Assembly (NCBI GenBank): GCA_030693065.1
Contig: JAUYBL010000029.1
Span: forward strand, 1 to 64,000
DNA length: 64,000 nt
Direction: 5' to 3'
DNA from: Methylococcaceae bacterium
Lineage (GTDB): Bacteria > Pseudomonadota > Gammaproteobacteria > Methylococcales > Methylomonadaceae
Part shown: in pieces, positions 1 through 7,539 of the stretch
Numbering within the stretch: position 1 is the stretch's first letter
Layout: every line of letters starts with the position of its first letter
The notes under the pieces: model-generated
Database searches by the model: none
Told to the model about the DNA's origin: nothing
What the model saw: the letters and a program-made list of their open reading frames with translations, nothing else
Translations under genes and position numbers: made by a program

Positions 1-1230
1 CGATGATCAGGTGAAAACCTGCCGTCAGCAGCGTGTTTCAATCCACGCGCCCGCGGGGGGCGCGACTCCTTGCGCTCTGAGATTGTCCAGTTGATGAATG
101 TTTCAATCCACGCGCCCGCGGGGGGCGCGACATGAGTACCCAGGCGCGGAAGATCCGCTGGTTGTTTCAATCCACGCGCCCGCGGGGGGCGCGACACCGT
201 AACTCAACCATTGACGCGCCCCTGCATGTTTCAATCCACGCGCCCGCGGGGGGCGCGACGAGTTTAAGCTCCGGCACTCTGAATACTGGGTGTTTCAATC
301 CACGCGCCCGCGGGGGGCGCGACAGTCCGGCATTATCCGATGTTGTTGTCACAGAGCGTTTCAATCCACGCGCCCGCGGGGGGCGCGACTTTATTAGTTT
401 GTGTGGGTAATCGTTACGCGGGTTTCAATCCACGCGCCCGCGGGGGGCGCGACAATATAGTCCGCCCCAGAGACTATCCGCGCGCGTTTCAATCCACGCG
501 CCCGCGGGGGGCGCGACAACAAGCTTTGTAGCGCGTTTAATGTGCCTGTGTTTCAATCCACGCGCCCGCGGGGGGCGCGACAAGTTGGCATCAAGCGACA
601 CAGCAAAAGACTTTGTTTCAATCCACGCGCCCGCGGGGGGCGCGACGAGGCGGCGGTAAATCTACTCAACAGTAAGCTGTTTCAATCCACGCGCCCGCGG
701 GGGGCGCGACCGCAATGGGATTTTGTTAAACAGATCCGCGCAGTTTCAATCCACGCGCCCGCGGGGGGCGCGACATGTCAATCTCCGGGTTGGTAAGTGT
801 GGGCAGGGTTTCAATCCACGCGCCCGCGGGGGGCGCGACGGCAATGACTCAAGCAGAAGAGCTTAGGGTTGCTGTTTCAATCCACGCGCCCGCGGGGGGC
901 GCGACCCAGATGACCACATTTGTGGCGATACCGGATGTGTTTCAATCCACGCGCCCGCGGGGGGCGCGACCGCGTTATCGGTGGAGTCACAAAGCGTTAT
1001 GTTGTTTCAATCCACGCGCCCGCGGGGGGCGCGACTAATTTATCTGGGTTTTTTAATTCAATGTCTGTGTTTCAATCCACGCGCCCGCGGGGGGCGCGAC
1101 ACCCGAAGCTGCTAAATTAGCCGGTGTTCCATGGTTTCAATCCACGCGCCCGCGGGGGGCGCGACCAGGGTTGCTAACAGCTCAGGATCTACGTCGGGGT
1201 TTCAATCCACGCGCCCGCGGGGGGCGCGAC
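1..1230 (-). CRISPR. Type I-C CRISPR array, leader-proximal part
   Basis: There are nineteen copies of a 32-nt repeat that on the plus strand begins GTTTCAATCC and ends GGGGCGCGAC. The first starts at 35, the last at 1199, and all are identical by eye. Eighteen complete spacers of 32-34 nt are unique, and the window opens inside a further spacer, so the array continues to the left. Read on the minus strand the repeat starts GTCGCGCC and ends GTGGATTGAAAC, the known type I-C form, with a GC-rich stem and the ATTGAAAC end expected in the crRNA 5' handle. The minus orientation matches the adjacent cas genes, so the leader-proximal repeat is 1199-1230. No degenerate terminal repeat is seen, which fits the distal end lying outside the window. 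Confidence 0.98.
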
Positions 1231-1406
1231 TGCGTATGCGTAACTGGTTGAATTTATTAGCCAAATGACCAATAACTTGCGAACCAATCAAAACATCTGC
1301 AAAGCGCATTATAAATTACAATTTTGTTTAAATAAAAATCAAGTTAAATCAATATGTTAAAGATAACAAAAAATAGTGCTGTTTTTATGCTCGCTTAGGG
1401 TTCGCA
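1231..1406 (-). promoter_or_regulatory. CRISPR leader
   Basis: This 176-bp, strongly AT-rich stretch lies between the first repeat and the end of cas2 and has no coding potential. That is the usual place and composition of a leader that carries the pre-crRNA promoter and adaptation signals. On the minus strand a TATAAT hexamer lies at 1308-1313, about 78 bp before the first repeat. No convincing -35 box stands at 17 bp from it, so the promoter assignment is tentative. Confidence 0.75.
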
Positions 1407-1697
1407 TTACAGTAATAACAAGCCGTTTAAATCTAATACGGCTTTAGCGCCGATATGTTCAACACGACGCTCCCAGTTATTACCCAAGTAGTAAAACCTT
1501 AGGCTATCCAACTCTTCATCCATGACATTAATTAAGTCATTTTTTAATTGCGTCCATTGCGCTATATCCACTTCAATTTCAAACACTGAGTACTGCACGC
1601 GTTGGCCGTAGATAAGACATAACTTGGCCATTCTTCGTAAACGCTTTGGTCCGGTTTCGCTTTTAAAACTGACGTCATAAGTCACTAATATCATCAT
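1407..1697 (-). CDS. cas2: CRISPR-associated endonuclease Cas2
   Basis: This 96-residue protein is the usual length for Cas2, the small ferredoxin-fold subunit that dimerises between two Cas1 dimers in the spacer-integration complex. The N-terminus MMILVTYDVS is the canonical first beta strand with the conserved Asp8. A GPKRLRRMAKLC helix and an RVQYSVFEIEVD strand follow, as in I-C Cas2 proteins. It is the last gene of the cas operon, 15 bp after cas1 and directly before the leader. Two adjacent ATG codons are possible starts; the first is used here. Confidence 0.96.
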   Translation of the reverse strand: MMILVTYDVSFKSETGPKRLRRMAKLCLIYGQRVQYSVFEIEVDIAQWTQLKNDLINVMDEELDSLRFYYLGNNWERRVEHIGAKAVLDLNGLLLL

Positions 1698-1712
1698 CTG
1701 AAAACCTCCACT

Positions 1713-2747
1713 CTATTTCCATAAAAAAGGTACGTAGCTGTCGCAGTCACCCCGTAAAAATCTAGCCAGAACTTGCGCTTGTAACCAAGGCAATAATCCG
1801 ATCGGTACGGTTTCTTCAAACCATGGATGCAATAAAGTGTCTTGTTTTCGGTCTTGCCAGGCCGCCAACAAGATTTTCCGGGACTCATCTTTTAATGTCA
1901 CCGATCCGTTGGGCCAGGTTTCAAAATCTTTAGCTACCAACTGCCGTTTATTAATCAGCGACAATACAAACCGGTCAATCATTGGCCTAAATTCTTCTGC
2001 CATATCTAACGCTAATGACGGTCTGCCACTACGCAATTGATGCAAAAAGCCACTGGCCGGATCAAGCCCGGTCGTTTCCAGCGCAGAACGGCAATCATGA
2101 GTAAGTAAGGTGTAGCAAAATGACAGTAAGGCATTAACGGGATCAGTTGGCGGCCTGCGCCTGCGGGTATCAAACTCGAAATCAGCTTGGCGTATCAAAT
2201 GATTAAACACGCCAAAGTAGACTTGCGCCGCCTCGCCTTCGCGCCCCATCAAGGTGTCGATAGTTTTGCAATCAGTAAGCTGCGTTAAACATCGGGTCAG
2301 ACGTTTGTCAGCGGTTTGCAAATCGGTAAGCACTTTAGCATCAGTGATTTTTTCACTGTGATCACGTAAATATCGCCTAATCACATAGCGCTGGTTATAG
2401 AGCTTGCCGGTCAACATGGTTTGGGCAATGGCGACACTCTTTTCCACGTTATGCCCGGTGATATGCTGCGTTCTGCGTAACAATACATTGCCGCTGATCG
2501 GGCCTTCTACCCGCGCCAGAAATTTACCGAACATGTTTAAAAAGGTAATGGTGACGCCGTTTTCCGCACAATGCGCCATCAGATAAGGCGAAATAGTCAC
2601 CTGCCCAAAACACACCAAACCCTGCAATTTATGGATGGGCACGCGGGCTTTGGTTTCCTTATCCACTTTTAACACCAGGTTTTCATTGTCTTTATGCAGC
2701 CAAGAGTTTTGCGTTTGCACATAAATAACGTTGCGTAATGGGCGCAT
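1713..2747 (-). CDS. cas1: CRISPR-associated integrase Cas1 (type I-C)
   Basis: Cas1 is the integrase that inserts new spacers at the leader end. At 344 residues it is full length. The N-terminal beta domain starts MRPLRNVIYVQTQNSWL, typical of subtype I-C. The all-helical catalytic domain carries the metal ligands expected for the family: Glu170 in GREGEAA, His236 in GFLHQL and Asp248 in LALDMAEEFRP. It is flanked by cas4 and cas2, and all three form the adaptation module. The gap to cas4 is unusually long for this operon (210 bp) because two repeat elements have entered it. Confidence 0.97.
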   Translation of the reverse strand: MRPLRNVIYVQTQNSWLHKDNENLVLKVDKETKARVPIHKLQGLVCFGQVTISPYLMAHCAENGVTITFLNMFGKFLARVEGPISGNVLLRRTQHITGHNVEKSVAIAQTMLTGKLYNQRYVIRRYLRDHSEKITDAKVLTDLQTADKRLTRCLTQLTDCKTIDTLMGREGEAAQVYFGVFNHLIRQADFEFDTRRRRPPTDPVNALLSFCYTLLTHDCRSALETTGLDPASGFLHQLRSGRPSLALDMAEEFRPMIDRFVLSLINKRQLVAKDFETWPNGSVTLKDESRKILLAAWQDRKQDTLLHPWFEETVPIGLLPWLQAQVLARFLRGDCDSYVPFLWK

Positions 2748-2778
2748 GTTTAATCCTTAAATTTTGGCAAATCAGGTT

Positions 2779-2870
2779 ATACCAATCCCAATAAGTTTTT
2801 ATTTTTAACCCTCAACCTAACCTTCTCCCATTGGAGAAGGGATAACATGAGTACTTATTGGGATTGGTAT
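2779..2870. repeat. MITE-like inverted-repeat element, copy 1
   Basis: This 92-bp element is bounded by a perfect 18-bp inverted repeat, ATACCAATCCCAATAAGT at 2779-2796 and its complement at 2853-2870. Its centre is a second hairpin with 8-bp arms CCTTCTCC / GGAGAAGG (2821-2840). A related copy lies at 46274-46366. It codes for nothing and sits between cas4 and cas1, where it could form a strong RNA hairpin in the operon transcript. Confidence 0.85.
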
Positions 2871-2885
2871 TATATCCAGGCCGTT

Positions 2886-2956
2886 CATGGTGAGCCTGTC
2901 GAACCATGAAGGCTGAACCATTCTTCCTTCGACAAACTCAGGACGAACGGTTCAGC
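2886..2956. repeat. Dispersed TTCGACAAACTCA-type palindromic repeat
   Basis: Two hairpins lie in tandem. One has CATGGT / ACCATG arms around a GCCTGTCGA loop (2886-2908). The other has 12-bp arms with one mismatch at 2912-2923 and 2945-2956, around a TTCGACAAACTCAGGAC loop. The TTCGACAAGCTCA core recurs at 11729-11849, 19423-19493 and 51972-52078. It lies directly after the first MITE-like element, so the cas4-cas1 gap holds two different repeats. Confidence 0.75.
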
Positions 2957-2957
2957 T

Positions 2958-3602
2958 TTATTCATTGTCCTGCGTTAATTGCGAAGTTGATAATTGCTGA
3001 GCCAACCAGGCGGACGCCGATTTACCAAAATCTTTGGGATGGCATTGGTCGATTAGCGAACAACCGTTGCATTTTTTGGCTTGGTAGATGGCATGAGGGG
3101 TGGTGTTGGTTTGCACGATGTCTCGGCAAGCCAAGATGGTTTGTAACGTTAAGGCGCGTAGTTCAGTATCAAAAAGTACCGGATGCCGACGACGTACTTC
3201 GCCATAAAACAATGCGCCTTCCAGTACCGCGACACCGTGCATGTCCTCCAGACAAAGTGCCTGTGCGCACAACTGCACCTCATCGGCGCGGTGCGCTTTG
3301 GGTTTGCCGCGTTTGTATTCGATGGGAAAAGGGATTTCGGTGCCATCGGCTTGCCGATGATATTCCACCACATCGGCAACCCCTTCAATGCCCAACGCCT
3401 CATTAGCCAATCGCGATGCCCACACCGTACGTACATCACCACGCTTTTGTTGATCGGCCTGATTGACCCGCTGATGCAATACCTGACCTTCCGCCGTAAA
3501 TTGGTTTTCGGCCCAGATATTTTCCAGTTCAATTAAGGCAAATTGGCGCGGGCAATAGAGATAATGCTGCAGGCGTGATAGGTAGATGGGTTCTAATGTC
3601 AT
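2958..3602 (-). CDS. cas4: CRISPR-associated exonuclease Cas4
   Basis: Cas4 is a RecB-type nuclease with an iron-sulfur cluster that trims prespacers and helps define the PAM end during adaptation. The 214-residue protein shows the cluster ligands Cys17 (YCPRQ) and Cys178, Cys181 and Cys187 near the C-terminus. Its PD-(D/E)XK residues are Asp77 (GVADVVE), Glu95 and Lys97 (PIEYKRG), followed by the motif IV glutamine Gln110. The ATG overlaps the stop codon of the preceding small ORF by four bases (ATGA), so its translation is probably coupled to that ORF rather than to cas7. Confidence 0.97.
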   Translation of the reverse strand: MTLEPIYLSRLQHYLYCPRQFALIELENIWAENQFTAEGQVLHQRVNQADQQKRGDVRTVWASRLANEALGIEGVADVVEYHRQADGTEIPFPIEYKRGKPKAHRADEVQLCAQALCLEDMHGVAVLEGALFYGEVRRRHPVLFDTELRALTLQTILACRDIVQTNTTPHAIYQAKKCNGCSLIDQCHPKDFGKSASAWLAQQLSTSQLTQDNE

Positions 3603-3820
3603 GATTCCTGATCAAGCCCATGCCGCTCAAACGCAATGCCGTCCATTTTAGGTATGCTCATAATAATGGTTTTGAAATCGGCTTGGCGTGGCTGTTGATG
3701 ACTTGTAGACGCCACAGGATTTACTGATTTATTAGCATGCTTTTTTTGAAGAAACTCATAGAAATCGAGCAACGTTTGCTGAGCATTGGCGGGCAGCGTG
3801 GATAAATCAAGCGTTGGCAT
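3599..3820 (-). CDS. Small antitoxin-like protein within the cas operon
   Basis: This 73-residue protein is not a known Cas protein. It is preceded by an excellent ribosome-binding site (AAGGAGATATT before the ATG) and overlaps cas4 by ATGA, so it is very likely translated. The N-terminal half, LPANAQQTLLDFYEFLQKK, resembles the short helical module of DUF2281/VapB-like antitoxins. The C-terminal IIMSIPKMDGIAFER resembles the toxin-binding tail of such proteins. No toxin gene is adjacent: the 106 bp upstream hold no ORF and cas4 follows directly. The family assignment is from memory of motif style and is moderate at best. Its presence between cas7 and cas4 is unusual for type I-C. Confidence 0.75.
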   Translation of the reverse strand: MPTLDLSTLPANAQQTLLDFYEFLQKKHANKSVNPVASTSHQQPRQADFKTIIMSIPKMDGIAFERHGLDQES

Positions 3821-3855
3821 AATATCTCCTTTAAGTACCGGGTTGCTGCAATAGA

Positions 3856-3881
3856 CCTGCCCGGTTTTAAGGCCCGGCAGG
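3856..3881 (-). other. Hairpin between cas7 and the small antitoxin-like ORF
   Basis: The arms CCTGCCCGG (3856-3864) and CCCGGCAGG (3873-3881) pair over nine positions with one mismatch around an 8-nt loop. The hairpin lies in the 106-bp gap between the end of cas7 and the small ORF. It has no T-run after it, so it may act in mRNA processing or stability and separate the interference from the adaptation part of the operon transcript. Confidence 0.5.
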
Positions 3882-3926
3882 CGCTAGACATCGGTTTATT
3901 TATCTTTTAACACAACAAACCCAACT

Positions 3927-4844
3927 TTAAAATCCATCAATAATTTCAGGCTTCAAATCGCCAATTTCTAATTTTTTAGCGTTTTCAGAATCTGGTTTCA
4001 AATTATCTATTTGGTTTATTAGGCCTTTATTCTCTTGGGTGTTTTCTTTTGAAGCATCTATCAATTCCGACAGTAAAGCATGTACTTTAGCTGACGAATA
4101 TTGCCCCGCTTTAGAATTATGCTGCCACCAAATAACTTTACTAACCGCCATCGAACCTTCGGGCCTGGCTGAAGACGCATCGCCTTCAAACAACTTTGGC
4201 AAAATGGCCTTAATGGCTTCGGCATCGTCATCACTAAAACCTGTTTTATCGGCCAGTTGTGGAGTCATCGCGCCATAAGCCACATAAATAGCACTGTCCA
4301 CACGGTGTTTCATGCCCATGGTATCGGAGCCTTTTTTAGTGCCGTCGCCTTCACTGTTCACGCTTTTGGTAATCTGTGTGCTGGTAATGCTGACCGGTTC
4401 AATACTAAACGCCGATTGAATGGTCACAGGGCCTCTAATGGCAATGGAAACGCCAGCGGCATCAGCTTCTTTACCAAACGCGAAGACTTGGCCAAAACTG
4501 CGTACATCCAACCATTGCTCACAAACTTTTTTAGCTGTTTGATCTTTGGTGTTTTTCTTTGGATTGAAGGCATCTTTACCTAAGCCAATAGGCGCTTCTG
4601 CTTCTGCTCTAGCCTTAAGGCTGACCATACCATCGGTTTTTTTCTCGTCGGATTGCACAAAAATCGGATGGCCCGCGGTTTGCAAACGATCCCGAAGTTT
4701 ACGTTTTAAACAGACATCGGTAATTTCGCCAAAACCTTCATAATCGGTGCGAGGCCGATTGCCATTAAGTGGATCGCCGTTGGGGTTAGCATGTTTAACG
4801 CTGAAGATAATCGCAAAATCAATTTTATGGCTTAATGCACTCAT
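3927..4844 (-). CDS. cas7: Type I-C Cascade backbone subunit Cas7 (Csd2)
   Basis: This is the RAMP-fold backbone subunit that polymerises along the crRNA spacer in the I-C Cascade complex. The 305-residue length is typical. The N-terminus HKIDFAIIFSVKHANPNGDP is the diagnostic Csd2/Csh2 start, with the NPNGDP motif. RGPVTIQSAFSIEPVSITSTQITKS is the family's central block. It overlaps cas8c by ATGA (4841-4844), so the two are translationally coupled. The 3' end is followed by a 106-bp gap with a hairpin before the next gene. Confidence 0.97.
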   Translation of the reverse strand: MSALSHKIDFAIIFSVKHANPNGDPLNGNRPRTDYEGFGEITDVCLKRKLRDRLQTAGHPIFVQSDEKKTDGMVSLKARAEAEAPIGLGKDAFNPKKNTKDQTAKKVCEQWLDVRSFGQVFAFGKEADAAGVSIAIRGPVTIQSAFSIEPVSITSTQITKSVNSEGDGTKKGSDTMGMKHRVDSAIYVAYGAMTPQLADKTGFSDDDAEAIKAILPKLFEGDASSARPEGSMAVSKVIWWQHNSKAGQYSSAKVHALLSELIDASKENTQENKGLINQIDNLKPDSENAKKLEIGDLKPEIIDGF

Positions 4845-5242
4845 TCTGAGTCTCCTTGTAGTGTTTCGTCGGTGGTTTCGGATTTAGTTTTAAATTTTTG
4901 GCGTTGGCAGTGATAGCCCAATAAAAATTCACCTGATAATGCCGCTTTGCTAGTGAAGTCATCGTGTTTAAACATGGCTTGTACGGTGTCCAACTCTTTC
5001 AATTGATTGGTTAGAAATCCGGCTCGCGACACACGCAAGCGCTGCATGTAAGGCTGTAACGCTAATTCAATCGTGCGCCAGGTTTCAAAAGGGCGATCAG
5101 CAAAACGTTGCATTAAGCGTGCAGCAGTTGTGGGGCGATTTTCACCGCTTACACTTAACGCCACGTCTTCTATACGTTCGGCAATGGCTAACAGCCGACC
5201 AAACAGGTAATCGCGCGCATGGTAATTTTCTTCTAGTGCCAT
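4841..5242 (-). CDS. cas11c: Internal in-frame ORF: small subunit Cas11c
   Basis: In characterised type I-C systems the small subunit Cas11c is made from an internal start inside cas8c. Here an in-frame ATG at 5240-5242 begins MALEENYHARDYLFGRL and runs 133 residues to the cas8c stop, close to the size of known Cas11c proteins. A purine-rich GAAGAGA lies about eight bases upstream and can serve as the ribosome-binding site. The segment is helix-rich, as expected for Cas11. The existence of such a product is established for the subtype; the exact start here is inferred. Confidence 0.72.
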   Translation of the reverse strand: MALEENYHARDYLFGRLLAIAERIEDVALSVSGENRPTTAARLMQRFADRPFETWRTIELALQPYMQRLRVSRAGFLTNQLKELDTVQAMFKHDDFTSKAALSGEFLLGYHCQRQKFKTKSETTDETLQGDSE

Positions 5243-6826
5243 AGCATATTCTCTTCGTTGAGTTAAATTCGGGTGTCGTTGGTGATAGCCTTTGTAGAGC
5301 GCACAGGCAATACCTAAATTTTTTTCCCATAGCCACTGAGCATCACTGGCATAGCTAACTCGATTCGTTGCTTTGCGAACACAACTCATGACTAAATCGA
5401 TGGGAAAAGGCTGCCCGTCTATGATGCAAGGCATAAGCCGTTCGATGACTTTTTTCTTCAGGTTATCCGTTACATTTTCACCGTATGCCGCCTTTGCTAT
5501 CGCCATCGGCACAGGTGAACTAATCGGCCAAATGACTTTGGTTTTGGGCTTTTTGCCGGTGGTGTTGGTTATTTCTTTAGTATGACGTTGGGGCCAAGCA
5601 AATTGGCTATGCCAGGTTTCTAAACGGTTAAGAAAGTCATGACTGAACAGTTCGCGGTAATAAATAATTCCCATGCGTCCCGGTGTCGCCGAATCGATAC
5701 CCATGATGATGATTTGCTCATTCGGGCTTAATTTTGCGGCATAGCCAGCCATGTATTTTTTGAGTTGTCTTGCGTAGGATTCGCCCAAATCTCGCGAATG
5801 ATCAAGAACGGGGGCAGTTATTGGGGTTTCGCTTTCTTCGACTTCTTCCAGATCAAAGTCATCCGTATCAAGAAATGAGTAAGCATCTTTCAAAGGCTCT
5901 GGAATGCTGTTTCCTGACACAGCCCATGACACATAAGCTTGATCGCCATTTCTAAATCCTTGGCGGGAAATTAACCAGCGCAAGCCATTATGGGCTTTTT
6001 GCGAAACGTCAAAGCCGATAGCGCTGGCTTGTCCATCATCAAGAAATCGGCCTCGATAGGTATAACCGCTGGTGTCATTCGATGAAATCAGTTTTGCTTT
6101 ATCGCCTGAGTGGCGAATTTTGGCAGGATGGTTGGTCGAGAGTGTTTGCTCTTGGCCGGTGATATAACACAAGCCCTTATTGCTGCCGTCTAATGTGTCG
6201 TAGGCAATCCAGCTGGCTTGAATGGATCCATCTTTCCATGTGTCTGCACTGGGATCAGACGGCTTTTCTACTGTCCAACAGACCAGCGCAGAACCTTGAT
6301 CCAGCATGCCTTTTTCTTTGGGTAAGACTTTAAATAACGGGGGCGTTTCACCATTATCACTATTCCATTGCGTTAGCAGAATATTGTCGGAATCAACAAA
6401 GACGATGTTATTGGCGAGTAAATCCCTGATCACCGTACCTTTTTCGATATAGTGATAAATCGCCCTTACCTTTTCGTGCGCATGTTCTGATTCGCACCAT
6501 GCCTGCAATTGCCTTTTATAGCCTTCAAAATACGCCTTCTTCTTACCGCCAAAATCTTCATAATCCTTGGCAACATATTGCAATTTGTCAGCAAGCGGAT
6601 GTGGCGCTTCACCGCTACTGCGGCTGGCAGAACTTTCTGTAGCAGGCAAAATAATCTGGGTTTTTTCCAACACAGACGCGCGTTTAAAATTACCTTCGCC
6701 ATCAATCACAATGTTGATATGGGCATTTTGAAGTGTATGGCTGGTAGGCATCGGCAATTTTTCTTGAGGCAAGTCAAGTAAAACACCGGCTTCGTAGGTC
6801 TGATAAAGCTTTTCCATCCAGCTCAT
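4841..6826 (-). CDS. cas8c: Type I-C Cascade large subunit Cas8c (Csd1)
   Basis: This is the large subunit that recognises the PAM and recruits Cas3 in type I-C. At 661 residues it is within the usual range. Family marks include the start MSWMEKLYQTYEAG, the central GIDSATPGRMGIIYYREL block and the C-terminal LTQRREYAMALEENYHARDYLFGRLLAIAERIE block. It overlaps cas5d upstream (6823-6826) and cas7 downstream (4841-4844) by ATGA, so the Cascade genes are tightly coupled. The C-terminal 133 codons probably also direct synthesis of the separate small subunit Cas11c. Confidence 0.96.
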   Translation of the reverse strand: MSWMEKLYQTYEAGVLLDLPQEKLPMPTSHTLQNAHINIVIDGEGNFKRASVLEKTQIILPATESSASRSSGEAPHPLADKLQYVAKDYEDFGGKKKAYFEGYKRQLQAWCESEHAHEKVRAIYHYIEKGTVIRDLLANNIVFVDSDNILLTQWNSDNGETPPLFKVLPKEKGMLDQGSALVCWTVEKPSDPSADTWKDGSIQASWIAYDTLDGSNKGLCYITGQEQTLSTNHPAKIRHSGDKAKLISSNDTSGYTYRGRFLDDGQASAIGFDVSQKAHNGLRWLISRQGFRNGDQAYVSWAVSGNSIPEPLKDAYSFLDTDDFDLEEVEESETPITAPVLDHSRDLGESYARQLKKYMAGYAAKLSPNEQIIIMGIDSATPGRMGIIYYRELFSHDFLNRLETWHSQFAWPQRHTKEITNTTGKKPKTKVIWPISSPVPMAIAKAAYGENVTDNLKKKVIERLMPCIIDGQPFPIDLVMSCVRKATNRVSYASDAQWLWEKNLGIACALYKGYHQRHPNLTQRREYAMALEENYHARDYLFGRLLAIAERIEDVALSVSGENRPTTAARLMQRFADRPFETWRTIELALQPYMQRLRVSRAGFLTNQLKELDTVQAMFKHDDFTSKAALSGEFLLGYHCQRQKFKTKSETTDETLQGDSE

Positions 6827-7530
6827 ATTTGCGCCTCTTCATCCGTAACGGCCAACAGGTTTGTACCAATCCCGAATTCCTTTGAGCTCATAGGCCGGAC
6901 AAAGCGGCGTACCTCGCATTCTTCCGGACGGGGGAATTCCAAAATCCCTTCTTTAAGCGTGGCCTGCCAAAACTGGCTATGCAGCTCGTCGATTCCGGTT
7001 TCGTCCGGGTAGGCAAAACTATGGAACATCAGGCCAAAGGCTAATTCGTCCAGCTCGTCATAAGCGCCTTCACCCTCACCAAACTCACAAGGTTCGACAT
7101 AGCCCTGACAATCGCGTGTACCTAAAAAAATATCCTGCCTGCCGCCTTTTTCCAAGGTACGTTTTAGAATGCTGAAATGCTTGCCGTCTATCCTATCGGC
7201 TGTGAGTTCGGGCCGGTGTTCATTCCATTCAAAATGCGCTTCAACCTGGTATTCAACATCACGCAAAAACGTATAAATGGCGAGACTGTTGCCACCGCCC
7301 CAGACTAAAGGCTTAGTGCCTTTGGTTTGTGTGCGTAGCGGCTTTATGACCCTGACTTTATCGACATGCCATATCAGCGTCGGTTTCCAATAGATGGATT
7401 TGAGCACACCTTTGATCGCCTCATAAGTCGGCAGTTGATACGAACATTTTTCACCGCCCACTTTGGTGATGGGATCGGTAAATAACGCATACTTGCCCCA
7501 TAATCGAAAACTAATGCTGTTTTTCATCAT
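6823..7530 (-). CDS. cas5d: Type I-C crRNA-processing endonuclease Cas5d (Cas5c)
   Basis: In type I-C, which lacks Cas6, this RAMP protein cuts pre-crRNA and stays on the 5' handle. The 235-residue protein begins with the Cas5 beta strand ISFRLWGKYALFTDP. The catalytic triad described for the Bacillus halodurans enzyme (Tyr46, Lys116, His117) has counterparts at Tyr47 (SIYWKP) and Lys117-His118 (IDGKHFS), which supports an active nuclease. It lies nine bases after cas3 and overlaps cas8c by four. Confidence 0.96.
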   Translation of the reverse strand: MMKNSISFRLWGKYALFTDPITKVGGEKCSYQLPTYEAIKGVLKSIYWKPTLIWHVDKVRVIKPLRTQTKGTKPLVWGGGNSLAIYTFLRDVEYQVEAHFEWNEHRPELTADRIDGKHFSILKRTLEKGGRQDIFLGTRDCQGYVEPCEFGEGEGAYDELDELAFGLMFHSFAYPDETGIDELHSQFWQATLKEGILEFPRPEECEVRRFVRPMSSKEFGIGTNLLAVTDEEAQI

Positions 7531-7539
7531 TTTTTATCC

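Noticed and set aside
132-1120. Open plus-strand frames rich in the repeated peptide FNPRARGGRD or SIHAPAGGAT
   Set aside because: They are the CRISPR repeat read in its three frames; no ribosome-binding site and no protein family.
2906-3536. Long plus-strand open frames opposite cas4
   Set aside because: They are antisense shadows of cas4, which has the nuclease and cysteine motifs and correct operon context.
3599-3820. A complete toxin-antitoxin pair inside the cas operon
   Set aside because: Only one small gene is present; the region on either side holds no second reading frame that could be a toxin.
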